A stretch of 64,000 nt of DNA, taken from NCBI RefSeq assembly GCF_017948245.1, contig NZ_CP072866.1, positions 124,001-188,000 on the forward strand, read 5' to 3'. The position numbers and the translations under genes are program-made. The notes beneath the pieces are model-generated. The model saw nothing but the letters and a program-made list of their open reading frames with translations. It did no database searches and had not been told where the DNA came from. Positions 9,116 through 16,487 of this stretch are shown here, one piece after another (the stretch's first letter is position 1; every line of letters starts with the position of its first letter). This stretch comes from Rhizobium sp. NLR16a. GTDB lineage: Bacteria > Pseudomonadota > Alphaproteobacteria > Rhizobiales > Rhizobiaceae.

Positions 9116-10150
9116 ATGTTCGGACTGCGCTTCATCAAGACGGAACCCACACAATACGTCATTCAATATCAGAACGGCAAAGCCGTGCGCGAGGGTGCCG
9201 GCCTTGCCTTCTGGCATTTTTCGCCTTCGAGTTCCCTCGTGCTGGTGCCGACGGCGAGCGTCAACGATCCTTTCATTTTTCCCCTGGTGACATCGGACTT
9301 CCAGGAAGTGACGGTGCAGGGCCAGATCACCTACCGTATTGCCGAGCCGCGGCGTACGGCGGCACTTTTGAATTTCACGCTCGACCGCAAGGGCCACTAT
9401 GTTTCGGAAGATCCGCAGAAGCTTTCGACCCGCGTGATCGACCGCGTCCAGGTGGCGATGCGAGCCGAGGTTCAGACGCTGTCGCTGAAGGAGGTTCTTG
9501 CTTCGGGCGAGGCGCTCGTCGCCGGCGTGGCGGATGCGCTCAAGGTGCATCCGACGGTCGAAGCGCTCGGCCTCGAAATCCTCGGCCTGTCGCTGCTCGC
9601 CGTCATGCCGAAGCCTGAAACCGCCAAGGCGCTGGAAGCGCATGCCCGCGAAGCGCTGCTGCGCCAGGCCGACGAAGCCATCTATAGCAGGCGCAACGCC
9701 GCGATCGAGCAGGAGCGGACGATCAAGGAAAACGAGATCGCCACCGAGATCACCCTGGAGAACAAGAGGCGCCAAGTGCGCGAGGCCCAGATGGAGGCCG
9801 AACGCGCCGTGCAGGAGCGGCAGCTGCAGATCCGCCGGGAAGAAATGGCCGGCAAGATCGCGCTCGAAGAGCAGAACCGCGACCTGGTGACGCTGGCCGC
9901 GACCAATGCGCGGGCCGAGGCCGACGCCCAGGCCTATGCGCTGACGGCGATGATGAAATCCTTCGAGCAAGCTGATCCGAAAGTGCTGCAGGCGCTCGCC
10001 TCGGTCCGCATGCAGCCGGGCCAGCTCATGGCGCTCGCCTTCCGCGACCTTGCCGACAATGCCACGAAGATCGGCCAGCTGAATGTCTCGCCCGATCTTC
10101 TCAGGGAGATCTTGCAGCCGCAGGAGGGCAAGGACCGTGCCGGCCTCTGA
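9116..10150 (+). CDS. SPFH/band 7 domain protein
   Basis: A 344-residue protein starting at the ATG at 9116, with AGGGA about 9 bp upstream; the frame is open to 9059 but lacks family character there. The SPFH (stomatin/prohibitin/flotillin) domain spans about residues 5-190, with EVTVQGQITYRIAEP as a typical core. A long charged coiled coil follows (about 195-300, Glu/Arg/Gln-rich, such as EQERTIKENEIATEITLEN). No N-terminal membrane helix is apparent, unlike classical flotillins, so membrane attachment is uncertain. It overlaps the next gene by 14 bp, implying translational coupling with the NAD-kinase-like protein. Confidence 0.85.
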   Translation: MFGLRFIKTEPTQYVIQYQNGKAVREGAGLAFWHFSPSSSLVLVPTASVNDPFIFPLVTSDFQEVTVQGQITYRIAEPRRTAALLNFTLDRKGHYVSEDPQKLSTRVIDRVQVAMRAEVQTLSLKEVLASGEALVAGVADALKVHPTVEALGLEILGLSLLAVMPKPETAKALEAHAREALLRQADEAIYSRRNAAIEQERTIKENEIATEITLENKRRQVREAQMEAERAVQERQLQIRREEMAGKIALEEQNRDLVTLAATNARAEADAQAYALTAMMKSFEQADPKVLQALASVRMQPGQLMALAFRDLADNATKIGQLNVSPDLLREILQPQEGKDRAGL

Positions 10151-11075
10151 CGAACGCAAGATCATCCTGGTCGTCAGGCCGACCCGGCTCGACGAACTCA
10201 TCGCCCGCTACAACACGGTGCAGCAGGCGCAGTTCTATGTCGAACATCTCGGCGCCGACTTCAGCGACTATCTCGCCGAGAAGAAGCGCTACGAAACTGC
10301 TATATCAGAGGTGGAAGCAAGCCTGCGCGCCGTCGCCCGCGTCCAGCGTCTCGACCGCCGCTACCTCGCGAGCTTCGTCTTCGGCCCCGACGATGTCGTC
10401 GTCGTGCTCGGCCAGGACGGCCTCGTCGCCAACACGCTCAAATATCTCGACGGCCAGCCGGTCCTCGGCGTCAACCCCGATCCCAAGCGCTGGGACGGTC
10501 TGCTGCTGCCCTTCAACCCGAAGAGCCTTCCGAAAGTGATCGGCGAGGCGCTGAAAGACAAGCGGCCGATCAAACATGTCAGCATGGCCAAGGCTACGCT
10601 CAACACCGGCGCCGTCGTCCACGCGGTCAACGACCTCTTCATCGGCCCGAAAAGCCATGTCTCGGCGCGCTATATCCTGCAGGCCGAAGAGCGCGAAGAA
10701 CGCCAGTCCTCGAGCGGCATCATTGTCTCGACCGGCATGGGCTCGACCGGCTGGCTGAAGAGCCTCTATTCCGGCTGGCTCGGAGCCGCGAGCGCACTCG
10801 GCCTCGAACCCGCCGACCGAGAGATCGACATGTCCTTCGCTTGGGATGCGGACTATCTGCGCTACTTCGTGCGCGAACCCTTCCCGAGCCGCACCACCGG
10901 CACCACCATCGTCGCCGGTCTCGTCTCTAAGGACCAGCTGCTCACCATCGTCTCCGAGATGCCGGAACACGGCGTGATTTTCAGCGACGGCATCGAGGCG
11001 GATTTTCTGGAGTTCAACGCCGGAACGCGGGCGGAGGTGACGCTGGCCGAGCGACAGGGGATGCTGGTGGTATGA
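10137..11075 (+). CDS. NAD-kinase-like protein
   Basis: Translation from the GTG at 10137, with GGAGG upstream, gives 312 residues. The fold signatures are those of NAD kinase: LGQDGLV (residues 91-97) at the position of GGDGT, NDLFIG in place of the NE motif, and IIVSTGMGSTGW like the SPTGSTAY nucleotide loop. The aspartate of the GGDG motif is kept but its second glycine is Gln, so activity or substrate may differ. Related rhizobial proteins are often labelled sugar kinase. It overlaps the SPFH gene by 14 bp and lies opposite an NrtR-like gene, which supports a role in pyridine-nucleotide chemistry. Confidence 0.75.
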   Translation: MPASDERKIILVVRPTRLDELIARYNTVQQAQFYVEHLGADFSDYLAEKKRYETAISEVEASLRAVARVQRLDRRYLASFVFGPDDVVVVLGQDGLVANTLKYLDGQPVLGVNPDPKRWDGLLLPFNPKSLPKVIGEALKDKRPIKHVSMAKATLNTGAVVHAVNDLFIGPKSHVSARYILQAEEREERQSSSGIIVSTGMGSTGWLKSLYSGWLGAASALGLEPADREIDMSFAWDADYLRYFVREPFPSRTTGTTIVAGLVSKDQLLTIVSEMPEHGVIFSDGIEADFLEFNAGTRAEVTLAERQGMLVV

Positions 11076-11112
11076 GGGACGGGCTTGCGCTCCGAACGAT
11101 CCGGGGGGCGAG

Positions 11113-11727
11113 CTATCTGGCATATGCAGATATTTTGTCGGAGGCTGGGTTCCAACCCGTCGTCTGCGCGATACTCAAGACATGATTGTGAATGGCCGCT
11201 GCGCTCGCTTCCGCCGTCTTTGAGGTGACATCCAAAGTCAGCGTGAACGGGTGCTGAGGGTCGAGGACCTGGGCTCGTCTGCTTCTCTCTCTGGCAACCT
11301 GCACGTCAATCGACTTCAACCGCTCGCGACGCGCCGGTGTGGCAACGCGCCGCGCCAACTCTTCCTCGTCGCAGAGCAATCTCACAGGCACCAGCAGCGC
11401 TTCGCGTTGTTGCGCCGCGCCGGCAATCTGCTGAAAGGTGCGATTGCTACGCTCATCACCTTCTATGCCGGCATGTGTGAAAATGAAATTCGCCGTGGGA
11501 GGGCCATAGGCGACGATCGCATCCAGGACGACTTGCCGGACCCTTCCGGTATATTCCCATATTCCATTCGGGAGGGGCGTCGCTCCATCGTCATCGAGCA
11601 GCCGCAGTATCGGGTTGTTGAACCAATGATTATCAATGACCTTCGCATCCAGCAGCGGGCTTAACTCTCTCGCAATCGTCAGCTTTCCGACGCCAGGAAA
11701 GCCCAAGAGGAGAATGAATACGCTCAT
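11113..11727 (-). CDS. P-loop nucleoside kinase-like ATPase
   Basis: A 204-residue protein from the ATG at 11727 (GGAG upstream); the frame is open for 25 more codons without family character. It starts with a strand and Walker A loop (ILLLGFPGVGKLTIA, residues 4-18), like shikimate or adenylate-type kinases. NHWFNNPILRLL may form a substrate-binding segment. The later part, with RRVATPARRERLK, is Arg-rich, as in the lid of small kinases. The phosphorylated substrate is unknown. It is convergent with the NAD-kinase-like gene with only 37 bp between, so they probably share little regulation. Confidence 0.7.
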   Translation of the reverse strand: MSVFILLLGFPGVGKLTIARELSPLLDAKVIDNHWFNNPILRLLDDDGATPLPNGIWEYTGRVRQVVLDAIVAYGPPTANFIFTHAGIEGDERSNRTFQQIAGAAQQREALLVPVRLLCDEEELARRVATPARRERLKSIDVQVARERSRRAQVLDPQHPFTLTLDVTSKTAEASAAAIHNHVLSIAQTTGWNPASDKISAYAR

Positions 11728-12132
11728 AGCGACGTTAGCTCCACTAACTCTCGAGCCCGGCATAGTGGGACAATAGTCAGCCCGCGCGGTTTTACGAACC
11801 ATCGGCGCAACATTTGCGCCCCTGATGCCGAAAGCGTCGAGGCGCTGTTGGCGGCCACAGTGCCTTGTCGATAGAAATAAGGTATTGTTTTCGTTTGGAT
11901 GGATTCTGTTGCGGAAACAATATCGCCATTCGCTTCCGTCACTTGTCGTGGGTGTCGATAATGAGCGATGCTGGATTGCCCGTTACAAGTGCGAAGATGA
12001 TGCTTGAATTGTTCCTTTCGCCATCAGCTAGCGTGGCGCCCATAGCTGACGCGACTGCGCGTGGGTGCTTCTTCCGCTCTGTCCTGGAAGCGCCTCGACC
12101 GCGTCTCCGGGTTGATTTGTTCACCTGCCGGA
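11728..12132. other. Intergenic region, no gene seen
   Basis: About 400 bp upstream of the P-loop kinase gene and downstream of the GFA gene. It contains the kinase promoter. Open frames crossing it in both directions have no ribosome site, no recognisable protein character and out-of-pattern codon use. No RNA or repeat was seen. Confidence 0.4.
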
Positions 12133-12564
12133 CTATTCGTTACCGGCCGCGGCCGCTAGCGAAGCCAGTCCGCGTTGCGCATGCTTCATCCCATCCGGCA
12201 GTTGAAACCAATCATGTCTCGATTCCTCGTAGACGGAAACCAGGGGCGGCGGAAATGCCGGGTCTGCGAAGGCACCGACGGCGACGACGCAGAGTTCCGG
12301 GTTGAAATCGCCTTCCCAGTAGAGAGACGTGCCGCAGTTCGGGCAGAAATGAAATCGAACCTTGCGCCCCTGCGCGGCGTCACGCTCGAAGACCTTCCGC
12401 TCTCCTTCGACCGTTACCTCTGTCTTCGTGAAGATCGCACCGCTGCTCGCCACGGCGCCGGTTCTGCGCTGGCAATCGCGACAGTGGCAGACGCTCACCA
12501 TGAGCGGATCGCCTGATGTCTTTGCGCGGAGTGACCCGCAATGGCATTGCGCAAGTCTATTCAT
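12133..12564 (-). CDS. GFA (glutathione-dependent formaldehyde-activating)-type zinc protein
   Basis: The 143-residue protein matches the length and cysteine pattern of the GFA/CENP-V family. Zinc ligands are seen as QCHCGS (residues 6-11), CHCRDCQ (26-32) and FCPNCGTSLYW (73-83). The family's founding member binds glutathione and formaldehyde adducts, but most members have no proven activity, so only the fold can be assigned with confidence. It is a cytoplasmic single-domain protein followed by a repeat-rich region, with no operon partner. Confidence 0.88.
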   Translation of the reverse strand: MNRLAQCHCGSLRAKTSGDPLMVSVCHCRDCQRRTGAVASSGAIFTKTEVTVEGERKVFERDAAQGRKVRFHFCPNCGTSLYWEGDFNPELCVVAVGAFADPAFPPPLVSVYEESRHDWFQLPDGMKHAQRGLASLAAAAGNE

Positions 12565-12715
12565 CTGTCACCTCGGTTGTTCCTGTTGATCTCGTTCGGT
12601 GTTTCTGGTGAGAAGAGTTGGAAGATATCGCACCGGCACTCGAGATGCGTCTGAAGAGCATGGGTGCACCTTGCGCCGGGTAACGACAAGGATGAGGCTC
12701 TCTTGGGGGCGGCGT

Positions 12716-12773
12716 GCCGTGTGGCACCCCCTCTGTCCTGCCGGCCACCTCCCCCACAAGGGTGGAGATTGGC
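12716..12773 (+). repeat. RIME-like intergenic repeat, copy 1
   Basis: A GC-rich segment containing CCCCTCTGTCCTGCCGGCC, then CTCCCCCACAAGGGTGGAG, resembles the Rhizobium-specific intergenic mosaic element. The second half is itself an imperfect hairpin. An inverted copy lies about 80 bp away. Confidence 0.75.
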
Positions 12774-12853
12774 AGGTGGTCTGAACGTCGCTCCCTCTCA
12801 GGCGGCAGCGACAATCACACTACTTTAGTTGTTTGGGGAAGCCGTCACGCCCA

Positions 12854-12909
12854 GCCGATCTCCACCATTTGGGGAGATGGCCGGCAGGCCAGAGGGGTGC
12901 CCCACGGCA
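12854..12909 (-). repeat. RIME-like intergenic repeat, copy 2 (inverted)
   Basis: The reverse complement of this segment follows the same order as copy 1 (GGGGCACCCCTCTGGCCTGC, then an ATCTCC hairpin half). The two copies could form a long stem. Differences of several bases show they are diverged, not a recent duplication. Confidence 0.75.
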
Positions 12910-13112
12910 TGCCCATCCACTCTCATCCCGAAATGCGCACCCCGTCGCACGACCCCACTATACAGCAACGGCAACGTACAAAGGCGGTGGAGGATGTCGC
13001 GGCTTGGAGGTATCGGCATGGCTGGAATGTCCGTTGGCGAGCGCCGCAGCCGACGAGAGGGGTTGGAAAAACGCGCCCGAGGGCCTCAAAGGACGCGGCG
13101 AGTGTTCGGTGT

Positions 13113-13232
13113 CAAAGTGAAAGAAGCCCGGCGCGGGAGAGAGGGCGCCGGGCTTCGATAGTGACCGACAGCATGGGAGGAGGAGTGCTGTCTATCGGGC
13201 CGAAGCAGCTAGGAGGGGCAGCGCTTCGGCTC
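13113..13232 (-). ncRNA. Candidate alpha-r14-family sRNA with anti-Shine-Dalgarno loops
   Basis: Reading the minus strand gives three successive hairpins. Hairpin 1 (13229-13200, stem CCGAAGC/GCTTCGG) exposes CCCCTCCT. Hairpin 2 (13192-13167, stem GACAGCA/TGCTGTC) exposes CTCCTCCTCCC. Hairpin 3 (13156-13123, 12-bp stem GAAGCCCGGCGC) is followed by TTTCACTTT, as a terminator. Two CU-rich anti-Shine-Dalgarno loops plus a terminator, about 120 nt in all, is the architecture known for the rhizobial alpha-r14 sRNAs. A promoter is visible: CTTGAA (13267-13262), 17 bp, CTACCT (13244-13239), placing the 5' end near 13232. Such RNAs repress targets by pairing at ribosome sites. Confidence 0.75.
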
Positions 13233-13335
13233 GTCACGAGGTAGTGCCGCAATGCGGCGAATTCAAGCCAAGGGCTGAGTCAATATCGTGCAGATGATGT
13301 TGCAGGCACGGCGCCGTGTCGGGCTTGGGCACGGC

Positions 13336-13351
13336 GTTGTCCGCGGACAAC
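13336..13351. promoter_or_regulatory. parS-like 16-bp palindrome
   Basis: GTTGTCCGCGGACAAC is a perfect palindrome and fits the GTTNNNNGCNNNNAAC form of centromere sites bound by RepB proteins of repABC plasmids, as I recall it. It lies about 29 kb from the repABC operon of this window. A one-mismatch copy is 673 bp further on. Confidence 0.55.
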
Positions 13352-13627
13352 GTGCCGAGGTGCCTGCCTAGATTCAATAGCACCGCACGAACGAGGCTCG
13401 CCATGTGGCCTGGGATCATCAGCCGATTAGACGAGCCTATCCGCTTCGGCTCGCGAGTTGCTAATCTCAATTTGCGTCGCTCCGGCGGCTTCGAGAATTG
13501 CAGGATCTCCCAAAAGGCGTTGGGAGGAGCGGTGCCGAAATCGATGTTGGTGCAGTCTGGCTGAAGCAGCATCGAATGGATCGCGGCGGATACGTCCGCG
13601 GCCGGGGCATGCCGTTCATCCCCGCAA

Positions 13628-13765
13628 TCACAATCGAAACCATCTGGAGAGATGGTCATACGGCAGTTGTTCAAGGTTATGCCGGATCAAGACACCGTCC
13701 CCCATCAAGTGCTCGATCAGGAAAGACGAATTGCCGAATGTGGCTCTGACGGCGTCAAAGGACAT
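13628..13765 (-). CDS. Possible small protein, unknown
   Basis: A 45-codon frame starting MSFDAVRATFGNSSFLIEHL has a good ribosome site (GAGGAG, 6 bp before the ATG at 13765). The composition is protein-like, but I recognise no family, and a different frame is open downstream, so this may be the start of a broken gene. No neighbour gives a clue to function. Confidence 0.3.
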   Translation of the reverse strand: MSFDAVRATFGNSSFLIEHLMGDGVLIRHNLEQLPYDHLSRWFRL

Positions 13766-14008
13766 GGCTTGCTCTCCTCGCTCAGCTGCAACTTTATCTC
13801 GGTTACTCCCTGAACACAGTTCGCCAGGTGTTTTTGAGTGAAGTTGCGAAATTGAGCGCGTATGCGAGAGACGAGGGCAGCAAGATCCATGCAGCGAAAC
13901 TGCCGGAATGCCGGCTTGATGGCAAGTGTGTCCTTTATCTGAAACAGAGCCTTTGCTCGCCATCGGCATGACCCGGCACGATCCAGCTGATCTCGAAGCG
14001 ATCGCTCC

Positions 14009-14024
14009 GTTGTCCGCGGGCAAC
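14009..14024. promoter_or_regulatory. parS-like palindrome, one mismatch
   Basis: GTTGTCCGCGGGCAAC differs from the perfect site at 13336 by one base and still fits GTTNNNNGCNNNNAAC. Two such sites in a gene-poor stretch support a protein-binding role rather than chance. Confidence 0.5.
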
Positions 14025-14256
14025 GGCCGACTGGGCGACTATCCCAATTGGTGAGGCAATGGGCAGTTGGCGCGGGCGACTTGCCTCACTGTCGATCCCA
14101 TATCCTGAGCAAGAAGCGTCCGCAGGTTAAGGTCTCAGCCTGGAAGCCCATCCGAACCTGCTGCCGGGTTGAAGGGCGAGTGGAGTTTCTCGACGACCAT
14201 GTTCACCAAGGTCGAAGCGTAATCGGCAGGCTCGGCCAGGGACATTGGATCGTCAT

Positions 14257-14819
14257 ATGCTGAACCCATCCATCAGGTTCTCGCCTGCGAATATCGCCGC
14301 TCTGAAGAAGGCTCTGCGGGGCCAGTATCCTCACATCAAGTCGTCGCACCTCGATGAGGCGATCGCCGCATCGTTCGGGTTCAAATCCTATGCCGCCATG
14401 CATCCGGCGCTGTATCAGCTCGTCGCCTATGCCGGGCTGGTCGTCGAGAGCGTTCATCTGCTGCTTCTGCTTCGTTTGGAGGAGCTTGGTATCGAAACAT
14501 CGCCCCGGAGCGGTTGCGTCGTCTCGTCTGGAATATCGAATTTCCCGATGACCGGTACGACAGCAAAACCGGACATGTTGTCCAGCGCGCAGGAGGCCGA
14601 CGGCGGCCAATGCGGGGTAGCTCGCGCATCGATCACCAAGCCGCCGACCGTCCGTTGGGCGGCAGAGACGTCGTTGGCGGCCTTGGCGCCTTGCTTCCCT
14701 CATGTCGTTATCTCGGAACGGCTGCACATTTCCGGGCGATACGCATTGGAGGCGGCCAAGGGGTCGCCGGGGAAATTGTCGGATGCTTCAATGACTGGCG
14801 TCCAAAGCAAGCACTGTGA
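14257..14819 (+). pseudogene. Hypothetical protein gene, frameshifted
   Basis: The first part reads MLNPSIRFSPANIAALKKAL and continues through PHIKSSHLDEAIAASFGFKSY to RLEELG near 14491. Protein-like sequence then continues in another frame as YRNIAPERLRRLVWNIEFPD (from about 14493) to the stop at 14819, ending FNDWRPKQAL. Joining needs one extra base at about 14491, so the gene looks broken by a 1-base deletion; the middle section may have further damage. I recall similar uncharacterised rhizobial proteins but no function. No ribosome site stands out before the ATG at 14257. Confidence 0.55.
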
Positions 14820-15274
14820 AGCCAATCTTTTCCCGGGATAAAGGTCGCGGCTATTGCTGCCGGTTGCCGCTGGCGCTATTGTTTATGGGGCATTGTCGTG
14901 CAGCGTCTCTACGCTGCGGATTGCCGGTCGCAGCTGCCTGGCAGGCGCCGGATTTAAACGGTGGCAGGCGGAATTCAGGTCTGCGGCGTGTCAATTCGCC
15001 GTCCCAAGGTCTTAAAATCGCCGCTACTGGGCGCGCGCGAAATCATCCGTACCGCACTAACGAAACTAAACTCGCGATTCGCTTCCGTAGTGGAGCGCGG
15101 TTCCAATAAGATCAGTGGCTTGTAGGTCGCGAGGCTGGCGCCGGATCTTCGCTCAAGCGCGCCATTGGCCGCCGCGATCCCCCTCCCCCGCCCCGGGTTT
15201 CCGCAGGAAAGCATCAGCTTGCATCCTTTAGCGGCACCCGGCGTTATCCCCGAAGCAAATCGGAGGATAGGGTA
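14820..15274. other. Intergenic region, no gene seen
   Basis: About 450 bp. The long minus-strand frame that crosses it continues through the YihY gene and is that gene's shadow. Apart from the GGAGG ribosome site of the next gene at its right end, nothing is recognised. Confidence 0.4.
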
Positions 15275-16354
15275 ATGGCTGATGGGCTCCACCTCAAGAG
15301 ATATCCGCTCGCTGCGGCGATGATGGTGGCTGCGGTCGGGGCGTTCGTGCTGGTTCAGACAAGGCAGCGCGGTTCGCTCACCCCGCCTGCGGCCGCCGGC
15401 TGGTCGGGTGATGATCATGGGCGCAGCGCGGCGACGCCGGAGGCTATTCCGATGAGCGGTCTTCGCGATGTGTTCTGGCGCCTCTTCCATGAGGTCCTTG
15501 ACGACCGGGTCACCCTCATTGCCGCGGGCGTCACCTTCTATCTGCTCCTGGCCCTGTTTCCTGCTCTGGCGGCCTTGGTCTCGCTGTACGGCCTGATCGC
15601 CGATCCCGTCACCATCTCCGAACATCTGCGCGAACTGGCTGTCCTCCTGCCGCCCGGCGCCTTCGATCTGCTTGCCGATCAGATCAAGGCGCTGGTCGAA
15701 AACCGCGAGAGCACGCTCGGCATAACCTTTTTCGTCGGTCTCGGTATTGCGCTCTGGAGCACCCATAGTGGCACGCTGGCGATCTTCGACGCGATGAACG
15801 TCGCCTATGAGGAGAGGGAGAAACGCAGCCTCGTGCGGCTGAACCTGATCGGCCTCTGCTTCACGCTATGCGCGATGCTCTTCGCCGTCATCATGGTGGT
15901 GCTCGTCGGTGTAATGCCGGTCGTGCTCTCCTATCTCTGGCTCGATCAGTTCAAGGAGCAGATGGCGCTTCTCCTGAGATGGCCGCTGCTTCTCTCCGTC
16001 GTCGCCGTGGCCGTGACACTGGTCTATCGCTTCGGTCCGAGCCGCGAACCGGCGAGAATACGGTGGATGACCTGGGGCGCAGCCTTGACCGCCGCGGCCT
16101 GGGCCGCCATGTCGCTCGGCTTCTCCTTCTATCTCGAGCATTTCGCCAATTACAACGCGACCTACGGCACCCTCGGCGCACTGATCGGGTTCCTCATCTG
16201 GATCTGGCTTTCCGTCGTCATTCTCATCGTCGGCGCGGAGCTCAATGCCGAGCTGGAGCATCAGACGGCGCGGGACACGACGACGGGCCACCCGTTGCCG
16301 ATGGGCGCGCGCGGCGCCTATGTCGCCGATACCCTGGGCGAGATCGTGAGCTGA
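15275..16354 (+). CDS. YihY/BrkB-family inner-membrane protein
   Basis: A 359-residue polytopic protein of the YihY/virulence factor BrkB family, once misnamed RNase BN. The family core begins near residue 65 with WRLFHEVLDDRVTLIAAGVTFY and has about six membrane helices, including LSVVAVAVTLVYRFGP and the final GALIGFLIWIWLSVVILIVG (about 308-327) followed by ELNAELEHQ. Residues 1-60 add an extra N-terminal helix and linker not found in all members. GGAGG precedes the ATG. The biochemical role of the family is unsettled; export or envelope functions have been proposed. It is monocistronic, followed by an intergenic repeat. Confidence 0.88.
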   Translation: MADGLHLKRYPLAAAMMVAAVGAFVLVQTRQRGSLTPPAAAGWSGDDHGRSAATPEAIPMSGLRDVFWRLFHEVLDDRVTLIAAGVTFYLLLALFPALAALVSLYGLIADPVTISEHLRELAVLLPPGAFDLLADQIKALVENRESTLGITFFVGLGIALWSTHSGTLAIFDAMNVAYEEREKRSLVRLNLIGLCFTLCAMLFAVIMVVLVGVMPVVLSYLWLDQFKEQMALLLRWPLLLSVVAVAVTLVYRFGPSREPARIRWMTWGAALTAAAWAAMSLGFSFYLEHFANYNATYGTLGALIGFLIWIWLSVVILIVGAELNAELEHQTARDTTTGHPLPMGARGAYVADTLGEIVS

Positions 16355-16360
16355 GCGTCT

Positions 16361-16405
16361 GAGCATGAGGCGAAAAGCGTGAGCGGTTTTTCGGACATCA
16401 TGCTC
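16361..16405. repeat. Rhizobial intergenic palindromic repeat
   Basis: Outer arms GAGCATGA (16361-16368) and TCATGCTC (16398-16405) flank CGAAAAGCGTGAGCGGTTTT, which can also fold. I recall very similar short palindromes scattered between genes of R. etli and R. leguminosarum. It lies right after the YihY stop and may act as a transcript end. Confidence 0.6.
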
Positions 16406-16487
16406 CCCTGTTAATAGAGCAGTCTCGATGACTGCTCCTCGAATTGATGTATCCTGTCCTTCGGCAGGTTCGACAGAGGAGACGATC

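Larger units (their letters stand above)
12565..13112. other. Gene-poor repeat-bearing region
   Basis: This begins a stretch of about 1.7 kb with no convincing gene. It holds two RIME-like repeats in inverted orientation and ends at the terminator of an sRNA. Frames here run through the repeats and read as Arg/Pro/Gly-rich sequence without ribosome sites. Confidence 0.5.

Noticed and set aside
9035..10201. A 388-codon minus-strand frame opposite the SPFH gene
   Set aside because: The SPFH domain and coiled coil on the + strand are clear; the antisense frame has no recognisable domain.
11865..12305. A 146-codon + strand frame between the kinase and GFA genes
   Set aside because: No ribosome site, odd Cys/Arg-rich composition, and it runs into the GFA gene on the opposite strand.
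13234..13674. A 146-codon minus-strand frame over the parS-like site
   Set aside because: It covers the sRNA promoter and ends at its predicted start; composition is unremarkable and no ribosome site is clear. The sRNA explains the region better.
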